From Paragyromitra xinjiangensis (Eukaryota > Ascomycota > Pezizomycetes > Pezizales > Discinaceae), in NCBI GenBank assembly GCA_038503065.1, contig JBCAMK010000004.1, positions 1,191,001-1,255,000 on the forward strand: DNA of 64,000 nucleotides. The letters run 5' to 3'. Both the position numbers and the translations under genes were made by a program. The notes under the pieces were generated by a model, which was not told the DNA's origin, ran no database searches, and saw only the letters and a list, made by a program, of their open reading frames with translations. Below are positions 49,201 to 59,284 of the stretch, piece after piece (within the stretch, counting starts at the first letter, position 1; every line of letters starts with the position of its first letter).

Positions 49201-49496
49201 GTTTCGATGATTGCATGGACGTGGAGAGCATGGGTAGTTTTGTCACTGGGGGGTTCTCGGAGTTTGAAGACGGGAGCGTACTGGGTAGCATGGCAGGTAG
49301 CGTTGCAGGTAGCGTAGCAGGTAGAATGGTGCTGAGTGAGAGTGAGTTTGGTGATAGTGATGCGGATAGGGAAGGCGAGAGTGATGTTGAGACAAGGGAA
49401 GAATCCGAGGTCGAGTCGTTGGGTGATAGTACTGAAGGTGAGAGTGAAGATGAGGGAACGGACGATTTTGAGGACATTGGGTGGGAGTCTACTTAA
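46266..49496 (+). CDS. Large fungal BTB-like domain protein, single exon
   Basis: An open frame of 1076 residues without introns. The N-terminal region (residues 40-115: ETDTLIYLSPISAPSPPL, then LLATGSPVFERLLGPTCQFRLLRRKGL and KFVVDLSPPEEGDEAVEVVEKL) matches the pattern of a widespread Pezizomycotina family with a BTB/POZ-like fold. A conserved segment follows (YSPTRHTAAIERVLHILHGLDP and a helical part with DLFRDAFAILVG). The second half is mainly disordered and acidic, with a Ser/Gly tract (GSMAGSVAGSVAG, encoded by a 15-bp tandem repeat at about 49285-49325) and a Glu/Asp/Ser C-terminal tail. BTB-like domains mediate protein interaction; the cellular role of this family is unknown to me. 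It is noticeably GC-richer than its neighbourhood. Confidence 0.85.
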   Translation: MANTQTQNWPTPAPPGSNASEPKPQQRRLKLPLLDLPSPETDTLIYLSPISAPSPPLRCSSRRLLATGSPVFERLLGPTCQFRLLRRKGLLRDGLPMGIKFVVDLSPPEEGDEAVEVVEKLWCPDEVLLWNSRLEGGYMEPDEEQEEPTPKTIYSPHSLEIWLGDNDSNWTLGWKAEAEPDPYAFEVPEPKPKPSPVSYSPTRHTAAIERVLHILHGLDPQIHTTPMWYTVHKVAIQLECTSAVQDHVISWLYGNLNFIERYPGLVLQIADEVKNVDLFRDAFAILVGTQLLGGRIGKAGAFQLTPEDHIPPEATPWKKNILFARMSLKARLERLYNYVSSCDWLDNALVINEYTKLTSLLTSPTTSAEIRSLSAELDAAIRSDLADALECLYVFSEDPGNPGWMNPWEKAIYDLIPRERQIYSRMYWQQLNHFTRRPPASMFGNNVMSRLWAWEGAVRTAAQEARKQKLGVNTALERVLQVPGQLASSVSGVNRQSILEVRPDIKGKAKADFLVSPRSPTRAAKGRTDTPAQRWKRMSSQLKEILKTTSSPRGDAQIALPPITPGIDFDLGATQLPSLGDIDVPVALPPAYDDTENTLPCYSKHQLPEESRIESTCLLQPLRVKRKSSEDPWDDPSAEEGTDKVIDEKCAEDMVATHVLPRAERIEITNPIVKRRCSVERGEEDDDVTEASVATLEAAGELEVFRISGVYEENTEDEALEDGHWSVGDDTAEKGKGVELDENPFLTEKEKSLQDIFSRLASCEAEMEKANNLNPEAAYWHPENVRARATSNDKGKSVIRTDSDESEAQSIYSVDVPDHDSDPGHLDELVPEITPAFQSLWGLATKYQNQEESASGEGPSAQLGYFNPYPYTSAPDRIFSADPDVLCTHALWTQCLAYLHAVGAETLKVPISFEPTQAGDGQVLVCLREEEWRYLPLWAGGLEDGTGGVFGEFVAPPVNGNVKEEKDDGEATEVESLGSFDDCMDVESMGSFVTGGFSEFEDGSVLGSMAGSVAGSVAGRMVLSESEFGDSDADREGESDVETREESEVESLGDSTEGESEDEGTDDFEDIGWEST
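49285..49325 (+). repeat. 15-bp tandem repeat in coding sequence
   Basis: About 2.7 units of GGTAGCRTDGCAGGTAGC-type sequence encode GSMAGSVAGSVAG in the C-terminal region of the BTB-like protein. Confidence 0.6.
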
Positions 49497-50428
49497 GTTT
49501 TTTTAGTGTTACGTTGGGGGTTGGATGGGGGGATGGACACGGTTGGAGTTGGGTTTCTTTTGGAATAAAAATTGTATATCGATAGCGTTTTTTTTTTCTT
49601 TTTCTCTACTGGTTAGCCCTGCGCCGTGATTTTTTCTTTTATGTTTGGTTTTGTATTTCATAAGCAGGTTCCACTTATGATTATGAATTACGGGTATGTA
49701 GTTGCGAAAAAATTAAAGTTCTTTTGGTGAATCTGTTAGTGAAACTTGTTAAAGGGATTTACTTTTTGAGCAGCCGCATACTGTGATTAAGTTATGGGGC
49801 TAAAGCGCGCAAATACGGAAAAGTTGGTAACACCGTAGATGGTCCGATATGCCCCCTAGATAAAGTGAGAAAATTGGAAACTACTTCATGAGAAATAAGA
49901 TCGCTGATTCATGGATAATCACTCGGACCTTGTGTCCACTCACCCTTCTATCTCTCTACCCTCTATCCCATGAAAGACACAAAGCATAGCCCTGTAGAAA
50001 GATAATTATACCCGCTTCTAGTTTCGGGGTTCAACAATACAAGTTGCTAGGGGCGAACTTTTGATTTAAATCTTTCATTAACGAGTGAGGTCTAGGGTTG
50101 CGGGTTAGCGTCATTTTTGTGAATTAATAATCTAGTGTACTGGTCAATTGATTAAACGATCATCTTTTGACTCATATCTACTAAAATGGGCCGCAAATAT
50201 AGAGCTCTTTGCTTGTGCAAAACCAAAACATTATAGGACTAGGAAAAGCTAAGGGAAAAAAACAAAAACTTTAGGGATGCCCTAGCTAGAATAGGTATAG
50301 TAATCATCCGAGAAGCGGGTTGATTCTCTGTTATCATTACAGTGCTACCCATCTAGAGTTAGACTATTATAGTTGATCCTAAGGGGCAGTTTGTGGTTCT
50401 TCAAATCTTGTTTGAGCTTGGATATCAA
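49497..50428. other. Intergenic, 3' flank
   Basis: A T-rich 3' region of the BTB-like gene, then sequence without recognised genes up to the tRNA-Glu. Confidence 0.4.
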
Positions 50429-50500
50429 TCCGTTGTGGTGTAATGGTTAGCATCAGTCGCTCTCACCGACTAGATCGGGGTTCAATTCCCCGCAACGGAA
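50429..50500 (+). tRNA. tRNA-Glu(CTC)
   Basis: A 72-nt cloverleaf: acceptor TCCGTTG/CAACGGA with discriminator A, D arm with TGGTGTAATGGTTAGCA, and anticodon stem AGTCG/CGACT around loop CTCTCAC (anticodon CTC). The T arm is CGGGGTTCAATTCCCCG. A-box and B-box promoter elements are intact, and no intron is present. An identical copy lies inverted 252 bp downstream. Confidence 0.95.
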
Positions 50501-50752
50501 TATATGGCTTTATTTTTTCGTTTTACATGTATTTCAGATTCAGCAGATACATGTAGCTGCATGTATTCATCTTGTTGGGGCTGGGAGTTGGTCCCAATAA
50601 CATCTATTTACTCTAAATAAGCTTTCGTATCGGGCATTCTCTTAGGCTTCTTAACACCCAAGACGACTGCAGTCAATAACAGCCCACATAGCCGGCAACG
50701 CAGCCCACATCACCACTCTAAAGAATTTGTGAGAACAAAAAACCAAAGCCAA

Positions 50753-50824
50753 TTCCGTTGCGGGGAATTGAACCCCGATCTAGTCGGTGAGAGCGACTGA
50801 TGCTAACCATTACACCACAACGGA
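50753..50824 (-). tRNA. tRNA-Glu(CTC), inverted second copy
   Basis: Base-for-base identical to the tRNA-Glu at 50429-50500 but on the other strand, so the two converge across 252 bp. About nine flanking bases before the 5' end (ATCAATCCG context) are also shared, which suggests a duplication slightly larger than the gene. Confidence 0.95.
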
Positions 50825-51362
50825 TTGATGTAGGGGCTCAATTTGAACCTGAAGAAGCTAGTTACTAGCTTAGGTTTATGGCTAACCATTTCTAGTTTAC
50901 GCCTATTGTTCGTGATACCAGTCCAGCGCTCTGGTTTCGATAAAATACATGCAACGAATATCATAGGTCTAGTTTTAGTGTGCTTCAACAAATTATACTT
51001 CTATACCTTATGGGTATATAATTTTTACCCATCTCTGACCGTACCAGCCCCCAGGTCATCACAATTCCCTTTCGGAAATGATTTTACCTCATTTAACTTT
51101 AGTGCTCACTTCTCCGCCGTTTATTCAAACAAACAACACGCCAACGTTTTTCTATAGCTTTGCTTATTTTCTGAGGGATATGTTATACAGTTATCAAGTC
51201 CTCTGGTAGAAAATCCCGCACCACCCAACGCGCTTGCGTAAGTTGACGGTCTTAGTAAAAGACTGAAGAGGCGTATCATAACAAGAATGGATAGGCTCCC
51301 AGGTACTATGCCTACTACGCCTATCTTAGCCTTATTGGCTCAAGATTTTGTTGATTTGACAT
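50825..51362. other. Intergenic between tRNA genes
   Basis: No gene is recognised between the second tRNA-Glu and the tRNA-Leu. Confidence 0.4.
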
Positions 51363-51476
51363 GGAAGGATGACCGAGTGGTTAAGGTGTGTGACTCAAGC
51401 AATTCTAGCTTTCTTGCTTATAAAGCGAGGTTTCTCATGGGCCTAGCCCGCGGGGGTTCGAATCCCCCTCCTTTCA
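51363..51476 (+). tRNA. tRNA-Leu(CAA) with intron
   Basis: The acceptor GGAAGGA/TCCTTTC pairs at all seven positions with discriminator A. The D arm is ACC..GGT with GAGTGGTTAA; the T arm is GGGGG TTCGAAT CCCCC, and the long variable arm GGGC/GCCC marks a class II tRNA. The anticodon loop is CTCAAGC (anticodon CAA), split after position 37 by a 34-nt intron containing CTTG, able to pair with the anticodon CAAG as eukaryotic tRNA introns do. The anticodon stem TGTGA/TCATG has two wobble pairs at its outer end. Confidence 0.9.
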
Positions 51477-52820
51477 TAAATATTTTTTACTTTTCAATAT
51501 CTAAGACGTGGAGAACCTTTCATATCGGCTATTTTTAGCCTCAAGACTAATATTCGGTTGGCTAGTCTATGGGCTTATCCTGGGGCTTCATTTTGACTAG
51601 ATCTTGTAACCTTGGCGCCAGCTACTCTAGCTCTAAGTATTGGGCTCGAAGAGCTAGTACAGATCCTTGGCATTTCTATCTCTTGAACCAGGGCCGGTAG
51701 CAATTTGTCTGAATTTGGACATCCTACTTTTTTCTTACTGTTTTCGGCAAATGAATGTTACACAAATAGCTAGTATAGTTCTCCACTTCGGTCGCACCTC
51801 CGTCTTTTCTACTTGGCGATTCTCAACGCTATTTATTGCTAAACAGTGGGCGCAGTATTCGGGGAAGCATTTATTACTGCGTGTATCTTCCTTAGCCTTT
51901 CCAACTCTAGAGTGTCACCTGTGTAGGTCATGAGAGATAGAAGTCGGAGCTAGATCTTGCTACAATATTGACAGTCGGTAGCTGGCAACTATTATCCCTG
52001 AATCCAACTTGCATATTCATGTTCTCATTTGTCCTTAATTTTTTCGTTTACAAAGTGACTAACTGCTCTGCCGCTAGCTAGTTTTGTATTAGTAAGTATT
52101 ATAAATGGGTAATCGATATACAAAGTATAGCCGTGGGGGGCTACAGATGAGCTAGGAAAGCGATCTTGAGATTCCGTATCGCAGTTAGAGAACTTTGGTT
52201 ATCTTTTCGAAGGGTAGATGAGCTAGTCATTCAGGCACTGTATGGCTATTGCCTTTAGATTGTGTTATGTATAGGTCTACTTTATATACCTTCAGGTGTA
52301 AGTAACTCCAGAATGATACTTTGACTGGATGAGTCTAGTCTGTGACTAGATTTTAGCCCCGAAAACGTGCTCATCACAAAGAGAGGATCCTGGTTTTCAA
52401 TTCCTCTTGAATTTCATTCGGTATCATGGAATGTCACTCGCTCGAAATTCATTCAGCCTTTTTGGACCATTGGCTAGTAGTAGTAGTAGCAATTCATTTA
52501 CGTATGGACCATTGGCTGATTGATTGATTAATTTATTAAGTACATCTAACCACCTGGGTTATGGCACTACCGCACCTAGTAGTGAATACTCTGCCGGGAA
52601 GACGTACACTACTTTTGGACCATACTTTACATCACATGCAGGCAGTTGTATTTCAGATCTAACCTACGAAACTTCGCAGGTATCCATCCCATGACCCAGC
52701 TACATACATATATTGCTGAGATTCCTAGGAGACGGATAGGGAGGTAAGTCAACATACCAAGAGGAGCTTCCTCCATTGGAAAGCGTCATCGCCATCTACG
52801 ACTTCTAGATTCTAGACGAT
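51477..52820. other. Intergenic with a short insertion
   Basis: Contains the second TAG-repeat insertion at 52463-52517. The remainder has no recognised gene; the last approximately 300 bp are the promoter side of the transporter gene. Confidence 0.4.
52463..52517. mobile_element. 29-bp TAG-repeat insertion with 13-bp direct repeats
   Basis: TGGACCATTGGCT occurs at 52463-52475 and 52505-52517, exact and ending at mismatches on both sides. Between them lie 29 bp: TAG repeats followed by CAATTCATTTACGTA. The insert shares its core with the one near 32.95 kb, while the flanking duplications differ. Confidence 0.65.
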
Positions 52821-55800
52821 ATGGAGGATCTTTTTAGAAAAATACCTTCGCTTATAAAACCATCGAAGAGATCCAGCTCGTCAAGTTCCCGATCCACAAC
52901 TCCATCGCCTCCTCCTGCCACACTCCCTCCTCCTCTCCCTACTCCAAACATTCCAATTCAACTTCCTGTTGGTCCACTTCTGCCTCCGCCGGCCATTACA
53001 GCAGGAAATCCTTCGAATGCCCCAATCCCTCCTGCCACTCTGCTTCCTCTAGCACTCACACAAAAAGCAGTGTTCCAGAGAGACCAGGCTGCAAGAGTCT
53101 TCGAGCATAGTCCTCTTAGCCAACAAATTTCTCTTTCCGAGACCACCAGCCAATATCAGCAGCAGCAGGAACAAATTAAAATACAACGAAGCCGATATCG
53201 ATTCAGAGATGGGTCAGCTGACCACCGGAATTTACCTTCAAGATCTTTGTCTCCTAGCGGTGAGGGAAGGGCGGATGAGACTAGAAAGAAGAAAAACAAT
53301 CCCCTTATTTCTTCGTCACCACTTACTATTCCTCACACAGCCGAAAATGGTGTTGCGAGAGAAGCAAGATCCAAGCCGGCGCCAGCAACAACTTTTGAAG
53401 AGATACTGGGTATTGACGGTGCTCCAGGGGCAGATTACTCTTCTCTATTGGATGATCTATTGGATGATCCTTCGGTTTCGGTTTCGGGGTCCCCAGCCAC
53501 GGAATCAGGAACCCCAATCGCGAGCAAAGACCCAAAAACTGGAATAATCAGTACTTACTCTAACCCAACTGCACTAGCTCGGGTCGATGGCATTGGCTCT
53601 GTGATTGAGATGCCTCAGCCATCGATCCTCTATCGGACGGATTCTTTGGCATCCTTGGTATCTGCTACGGCAGAGCCTAGGCCGGCTAATAATAATAACC
53701 AGAATGAAATGAAACTCGAGTCATTTAATTTACGTGAAAGAACTGAGTTAGTTTTAGATGATGAACTTCCTAAAAAAGATATTCAGTGCGCCCAAACTAG
53801 AAGGGAGAAGAGGCTTGGATTAGAATATGTTGATGGAGGGTTGGGTGTAAGGGACTACAGGACAAACGAATCACTACATGCTTCACGTTCATCTTCTACA
53901 TATTCCACATCAGATTTAACTACAATTCATGGGCCAGTCGCAAAAAACCCGGAACAGGAATCATATATTCCGCAAGCGGATGGGAGTTGTGCTTCTAAGC
54001 CGCGGGGCCGAAGTGGCTCGCCTAGCACCTCTTTTGAACTCTTTGGTCGCCCCGACCCATTTGGAGTGCAGGCTACGGAACCTACACAAGATGCCATCAG
54101 AATTGCTGAACAAGGCCATCAGGTGTCGTTTCTTCAGCGGTGTCAAGATTTTTTCACGTCAAACGCTCATAGTATCAAGAAACGCACTGTACGCGTGCTT
54201 ACGACTAGGCCTAACACAGACAACACTGCTGATGTCAACATACAAGTGGAAGGGTTTGGTGAATCTAAGGAGGATATAGGTACCAGAAAGGCCAAGGCAG
54301 TTGCAAGAAGTTGGAATAGAGCAGATCTAGTAACATGTTATGTTTTGTGAGTGTTCCATACCCCTCTGTAGTAAATTGTATCCTTTTTGGTCTTCTATTT
54401 GTCTTTTGGGCCACCAAGTATTTATCAAATCCCCGGATATGATTGCCTCTCTACCGTAATTTACATTACTATTTCTCCGCAGCTGACTGGATAATAGTCT
54501 AGCTGTTCTTACAGCATATTTCGGCTTTGGTTCTATTCACACGATTCTGATCATCAAAGAAGGGTTAAATGACTGGGCAACGAAAGGAGAGATTAAAATT
54601 TACCAATTCGAGCTAGTATTGTCGATGTTAGGTGTAACACAGATTTTAGGAACTATGACATGTGAGTAATCTTTACATCGATCTTCACATATCAACCTAG
54701 TTGAACATCAGCTTTGGATACTAAGGCAAGAAAACCAGTTGCTAAGTTGACAAACACATACTCTCGTCCTTGTGCCCTTTTCGTTGCGGTGTTATTTGCG
54801 ATTGGAGGGATAGCGATGGCTGCCTTTGCTGTGACATGGGAGTCCTTTTGTGCAGGACACACTGTGTTCCACTTTGGAAGATCAGGCGCTTTGGTGGTAG
54901 CCCAGGTTATTGTTGCTGACATGAGCGATTTGAGCTGGAGAGGGTTCTTTACTTGGGGATTGGAATTTGGTCAAGCTTTCTGGATTTGGACGATACCTGT
55001 TGTTGAGAAGTTAGTCACTGGAAAACTCGGATGGTATAAAATACCCCATTTCTTCTATGGATATTTATTTACTTGGGCTTACTACTCGTTTATGTGTTCC
55101 GAAGGCATGTTCCAATCTGGATTTTCTTCAGCTTTGCTTTCCCAGCTGCAATCCCTCCTGTCATTGCCACTTACGTTTTTCACCGCCGAGCATCAAACTG
55201 GGGATTTTTCCCTGCAACGAAGAATGTTCACTGGCATTCTTGGTGGAGTATAAGGGGTTTGAGCAACAGAGTAGCGTTTTTTATTGTTGAATATGATGTT
55301 TTAGGTATATTGTTGTGGACTATTGGGGTAGGACTGCTAACCACTGCATTGTCGCTATCAGAAAAAATGCAAGCGGGAATTGGGATATGGATGGCGGCAC
55401 TACTGGTTGGAGGAAGCCTGGCTATCGTTTCGCTAGTCGCATGGGAGGTATGGCTCAACAATGGCCTAAAGACAAAGAAATCAACCGAGCACCAATTTAT
55501 GAATCATGAAAACCCAAGACAGAAAGAACATAAAAACTCAATTAGAATACCCAACAGCAGAACGCTACACGAACATGTCACAATTCTCGGGCCCGCCGGG
55601 TTGGGTCCAGCGGGCCAGGTTGCAGCCCAGATATCGGCAAGAATTATAGCATCGCAGGGTCCGGTAAACCGAACAAAGTGGTGGCGCTTTGGCTCTTTTA
55701 GGGAACGAAGTCATCCTCTTTTCAGGACAAGGTTGTTGAAAAGAAGGACTATTCCCCTAGGATGTCTTATAGGCTCTTTGGCGGGTTTTGCCATGAAAGC

Positions 55801-58045
55801 CGGCGCTTGGGCTGTGTGGGAGCGCCCGGAAAACCTGCCCCTCGATTATAAAAAAGTCGTCGAATTCATCCAAGGGAAAGAGGTTTTAGCAAATGTATAT
55901 AATCCTGTTTATTCATAATCGATGCCGGATTCCGAAGTATACTGATTTTACAGAATAGATCGAATTTACTTCAATGATAATAGCCGGGCTATTTGTCTCA
56001 TTCATGATGCGAATCACCAGAATATTCAAGTGGTTTGTGGTTTCAGGGTTACTCTTGCTGATGAGCGGCCTTTTGGTGAATAGCAAATATCTCTCTTACT
56101 TATTTTATTTCATTAATTCGTTATCCATAGAGATTGCTGACTTCCCTCAAGATCTTTCGCCATGCAAACGTATTTTCAATTGGGCAAAGACGGTTGGTAT
56201 TTTCTCAGACACTTACTGGCCTCGGTGCTGGTATGGTCTGGATTGGACTTATGGTCGGTGTGCAAGCATCTTGCAAGCGGCACAGCGATGTTGCAATTTC
56301 GATCGGACTGCTTACTACCTTCAATGCACTTGGAGAAATGACTGCAGACGCTATGAAGCGTGTAATGCAGACTTACATGCTTGGTCTACTGCCTGCAACA
56401 AGCTCCCAGGAGGACTTTACACACGCCTTAAATGAGCATTGGAGTATCATGCTTCTAGTTGCGATGGCAGCTACAGCATTTGCTCTTCTTATGGCAGGCG
56501 TGGGTTTGTCCGGTGTAAGTCTCAATTCTCGCTACTTTGTTAAGATTTACTTGCAAAAGATGGTAGTGTTAGAGTGTGGTTGAATATACTGACATATTAT
56601 GGGGTTGAGGATAGCACAATTTAGATGAAGTAAAGCAACATGTTTCTGGAGTCGTGTTCGGAACCGACGATACGGAACGTCGAAAGGGTGACGAAGAGCA
56701 TTCTAGTTGGGCTACTCCTGAACCTTTTATTCAGAGCCCTGGGGGAGCAAAAGTCAAACCTTCCGGGCATGGGCCACCGTCGATGAATGCCATTGAAAGG
56801 AATAAACAAGCCGCGGGAGAGAAAAAACTACCACAAAAGCAGCGATTGCCAAGTACTTCCTGTATAACCTCTGAGAGTTCGGAAACGACTAGTTTTGCCC
56901 AATCTGGGGCCCAAAAGTCCTCAGCAAGTGATGTAGCAGCCGAGAACCCTACCGGTACCCAAACCCATAGAAGTACGGCAGATTGGGAAACTTCTATATC
57001 GGAGTCTATAAACAGCGAATCTCACATCACCCATGACTCACAAACCATAATTTCACCTATGCGAGTTCCTAGTAGCTATATAGATGGCGTTTTCACGATG
57101 GATATGGATATGGAGAAGACACCCCATGCCACCTCTAGTTTCTTTAAGCTATGTGATAGTGATAGTAAAAATCTTGCTAGCTCACCTCCGTTCGACACGC
57201 CTACAAGTAGGGAGAAAGGTACAATCAGACCAAGTTACTCCAAGCGGTGGTTGGCGAATGGACCTAGGCCTAGTATAGCGGTTGAGGATAATATGGGTGA
57301 TGGACACGGGTTTTCGTTTAAAAAGCGAAGGATCAAGGTGCTTGGTGGTAAACAACCAAGCCCTAAGAGAAATCAGGCTAATCCCGAAGAGGATACTTCC
57401 GTTTGGAGTGATTCTGCGAGTGAATCAGAATCTCCAGATGATTTTGATAAGAATCCGGGGAAGACGACTTGTCCCGTCCAAGCCTCCCCCACTCCTGACG
57501 GTAACATGGAAGAGCGACAGGCCTCAGGGCCCCAATCCGTTCCTAGAGATAGTGCTCTTCCTAAATCTTCCAGAACTAGTACACGATGGAGGCAAGTGCC
57601 ACCGGACGTTTCCCCAAATGACCCTGGGGTAGCTTGCAATGGGATCAAAGTACCTGAAATGCGACAAAAGGAAGACTCGAGAACAGATGATAGAGTCTCA
57701 CGATTCTCGTGCAGAGATGATATTTCTGAGTTCATTCCAGCCAAAAACCCGATATCCGCGAAAAGTTCACATTCAACCGCCACTGAAACTGCTTCTGAAG
57801 TCAGCACGTTGATGGAAAAGAACTACCACTCACGGGAGAAATTTCTGTCACCTGTTTTGGAGCTAGATTCTCAGGATTCATTAAAAGGCATAGAACCATC
57901 ACCCTTAGATGGGCTTCCGCTACCCGATCATTGCCGGTATATGGGTGGACTGGAAAAGAGCATGGACGAAACTACGACCCCTGCAGCTGGAGGGAAAAAC
58001 AGGGAAATAAAAGGCAAAGGTAGGAGTGCAAACAAACGACTATAG
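52821..58045 (+). CDS. SIT-like MFS transporter with long disordered tails
   Basis: Exons 52821-54346, 54498-54661, 54712-55033, 55105-55894, 55959-56075, 56152-56514 and 56615-58045 join in phase to give 1570 residues. Residues 1-505 are Ser/Pro-rich and disordered. The core shows about 14 hydrophobic segments, in the order and with the signatures of siderophore-iron transporters of the major facilitator superfamily: the RVAFFIVEYDVLGILLWTIGVGL region, HPLFRTRLLKRRTIPLGCLIG, LVFSQTLTGLGAGMVWIGL, and HSDVAISIGLLTTFNALGE. An insertion of about 75 residues stands before HPLFRTR. The last approximately 465 residues are again disordered and charged (KKRRIKVLGGK). Typical SIT proteins have about 600 residues. 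Family members import ferric siderophores at the plasma membrane or endosomes; this sequence is divergent and its substrate is uncertain. Introns are 50-151 nt; the first acceptor (54497) is chosen by frame and deserves a check. Confidence 0.75.
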
Positions 58046-59284
58046 ATATTATTATGAAGGCTATTGGCGGAGGATATCCTATGCAGGACCAGACCATTGC
58101 TTCAGTTTCTCTTGCCTTAGACTTTTGTTTCACTTGCAACAAAGGAGCCTTGCTGTTTATGGCTGTGCGGTTTTCCCGGGTTAGCATGTGCTATTAAACT
58201 AATAAATATGAGCGAGCTGCAGCTCGCGCAAATCTCAATATTGGGGATCATGTTGATAAAAATACGTTAGAATTGCTAGAGCAAACCACCCATGGTTTTT
58301 TATTCGCACCGAAACCGGCTTCGGTCAACCATGCACTTGCTGAAGGGTAAATCTTATGACAAGGATAGACCTCCAGTCACAACCAGCTAAACTCCACAAA
58401 GCTAGATCTATATAGCTATCTCTAGGAGTGCACTCTGTTCTGATAATAGTTGAGGTAATGCCAACTAACTGTCGAAGGATTTTAGGGTTCGAGTTTTATT
58501 GTCGGTTTGGAAGCCCAAGGTTTGTGGTTGCTTTTATTTTTCCAACAAGTACTCGTCGTACCATGCCAAGTTAACGGATGCGGAGGTTCTAGACTTGACC
58601 GGGTTTTAACGTGACTTAACGCAGGGTTTAGCCCTTGGGCATCTCGATAGAGAAGGTGCCTTCAGAAAAACGTACGTTTGGGATCTCTGTCTCTATCGAT
58701 TGCTTTTTCTTCTATATCAAGCAACTGACGAATAGTTCGGTTTCTTGGCATACTTTTACACTTGTGCATCATCAACACTCACTCGGCCTTACTGTATGTC
58801 TGACTCATCGTTCTGCAACTCTATCCCGACATGCAGATATCCACTAACCTATAATCGCTCCCGCACATCTAAAAGAGTAACGTCTTATGGGGTCACATGA
58901 GCGAGGGGCCAACAACAATCAGGTCACGGGCACTCTTCTTCTCCAGGCTTGCTTTCCTCACCTAAGCTGTCACGTATTATCTTCTCCTCCCGCTCTTTCC
59001 ATTCTCATCAAGCATCTCCCCCCAAATAGGTCTTTCCCTCTCCGAGAGTTTCTATCAATTGCCTTCATGTCCCGAGTCAAATACCTTCCTCGCTTTCTGG
59101 GCCTCCAGGCTACCAATCCCCAACCGAAACTGATTGAATTTATTATTTGATCGGCTCTTAACCTCCACTATGTACAAGTGCGAATATTTTTGGTTACCAA
59201 CTACCAAGGGAATGCGTTATGCAAAATTATCTGAGGCTGTAGAAAACTAGTACAAGATTTGTTCAAAATATCCGAATGCTAGCT
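58046..59284. other. Intergenic between convergent genes
   Basis: The 3' flanks of the transporter (+) and the F-box gene (-). Pyrimidine-rich sequence at 58890-59110 contains only unsupported short frames. Confidence 0.4.

Noticed and set aside
48857..49477. 206-codon open frame on the minus strand, Ser/Pro/Leu-rich
   Set aside because: It is antisense to the acidic Ser-rich end of the BTB-like protein; the composition is the mirror of its Glu/Ser codons.
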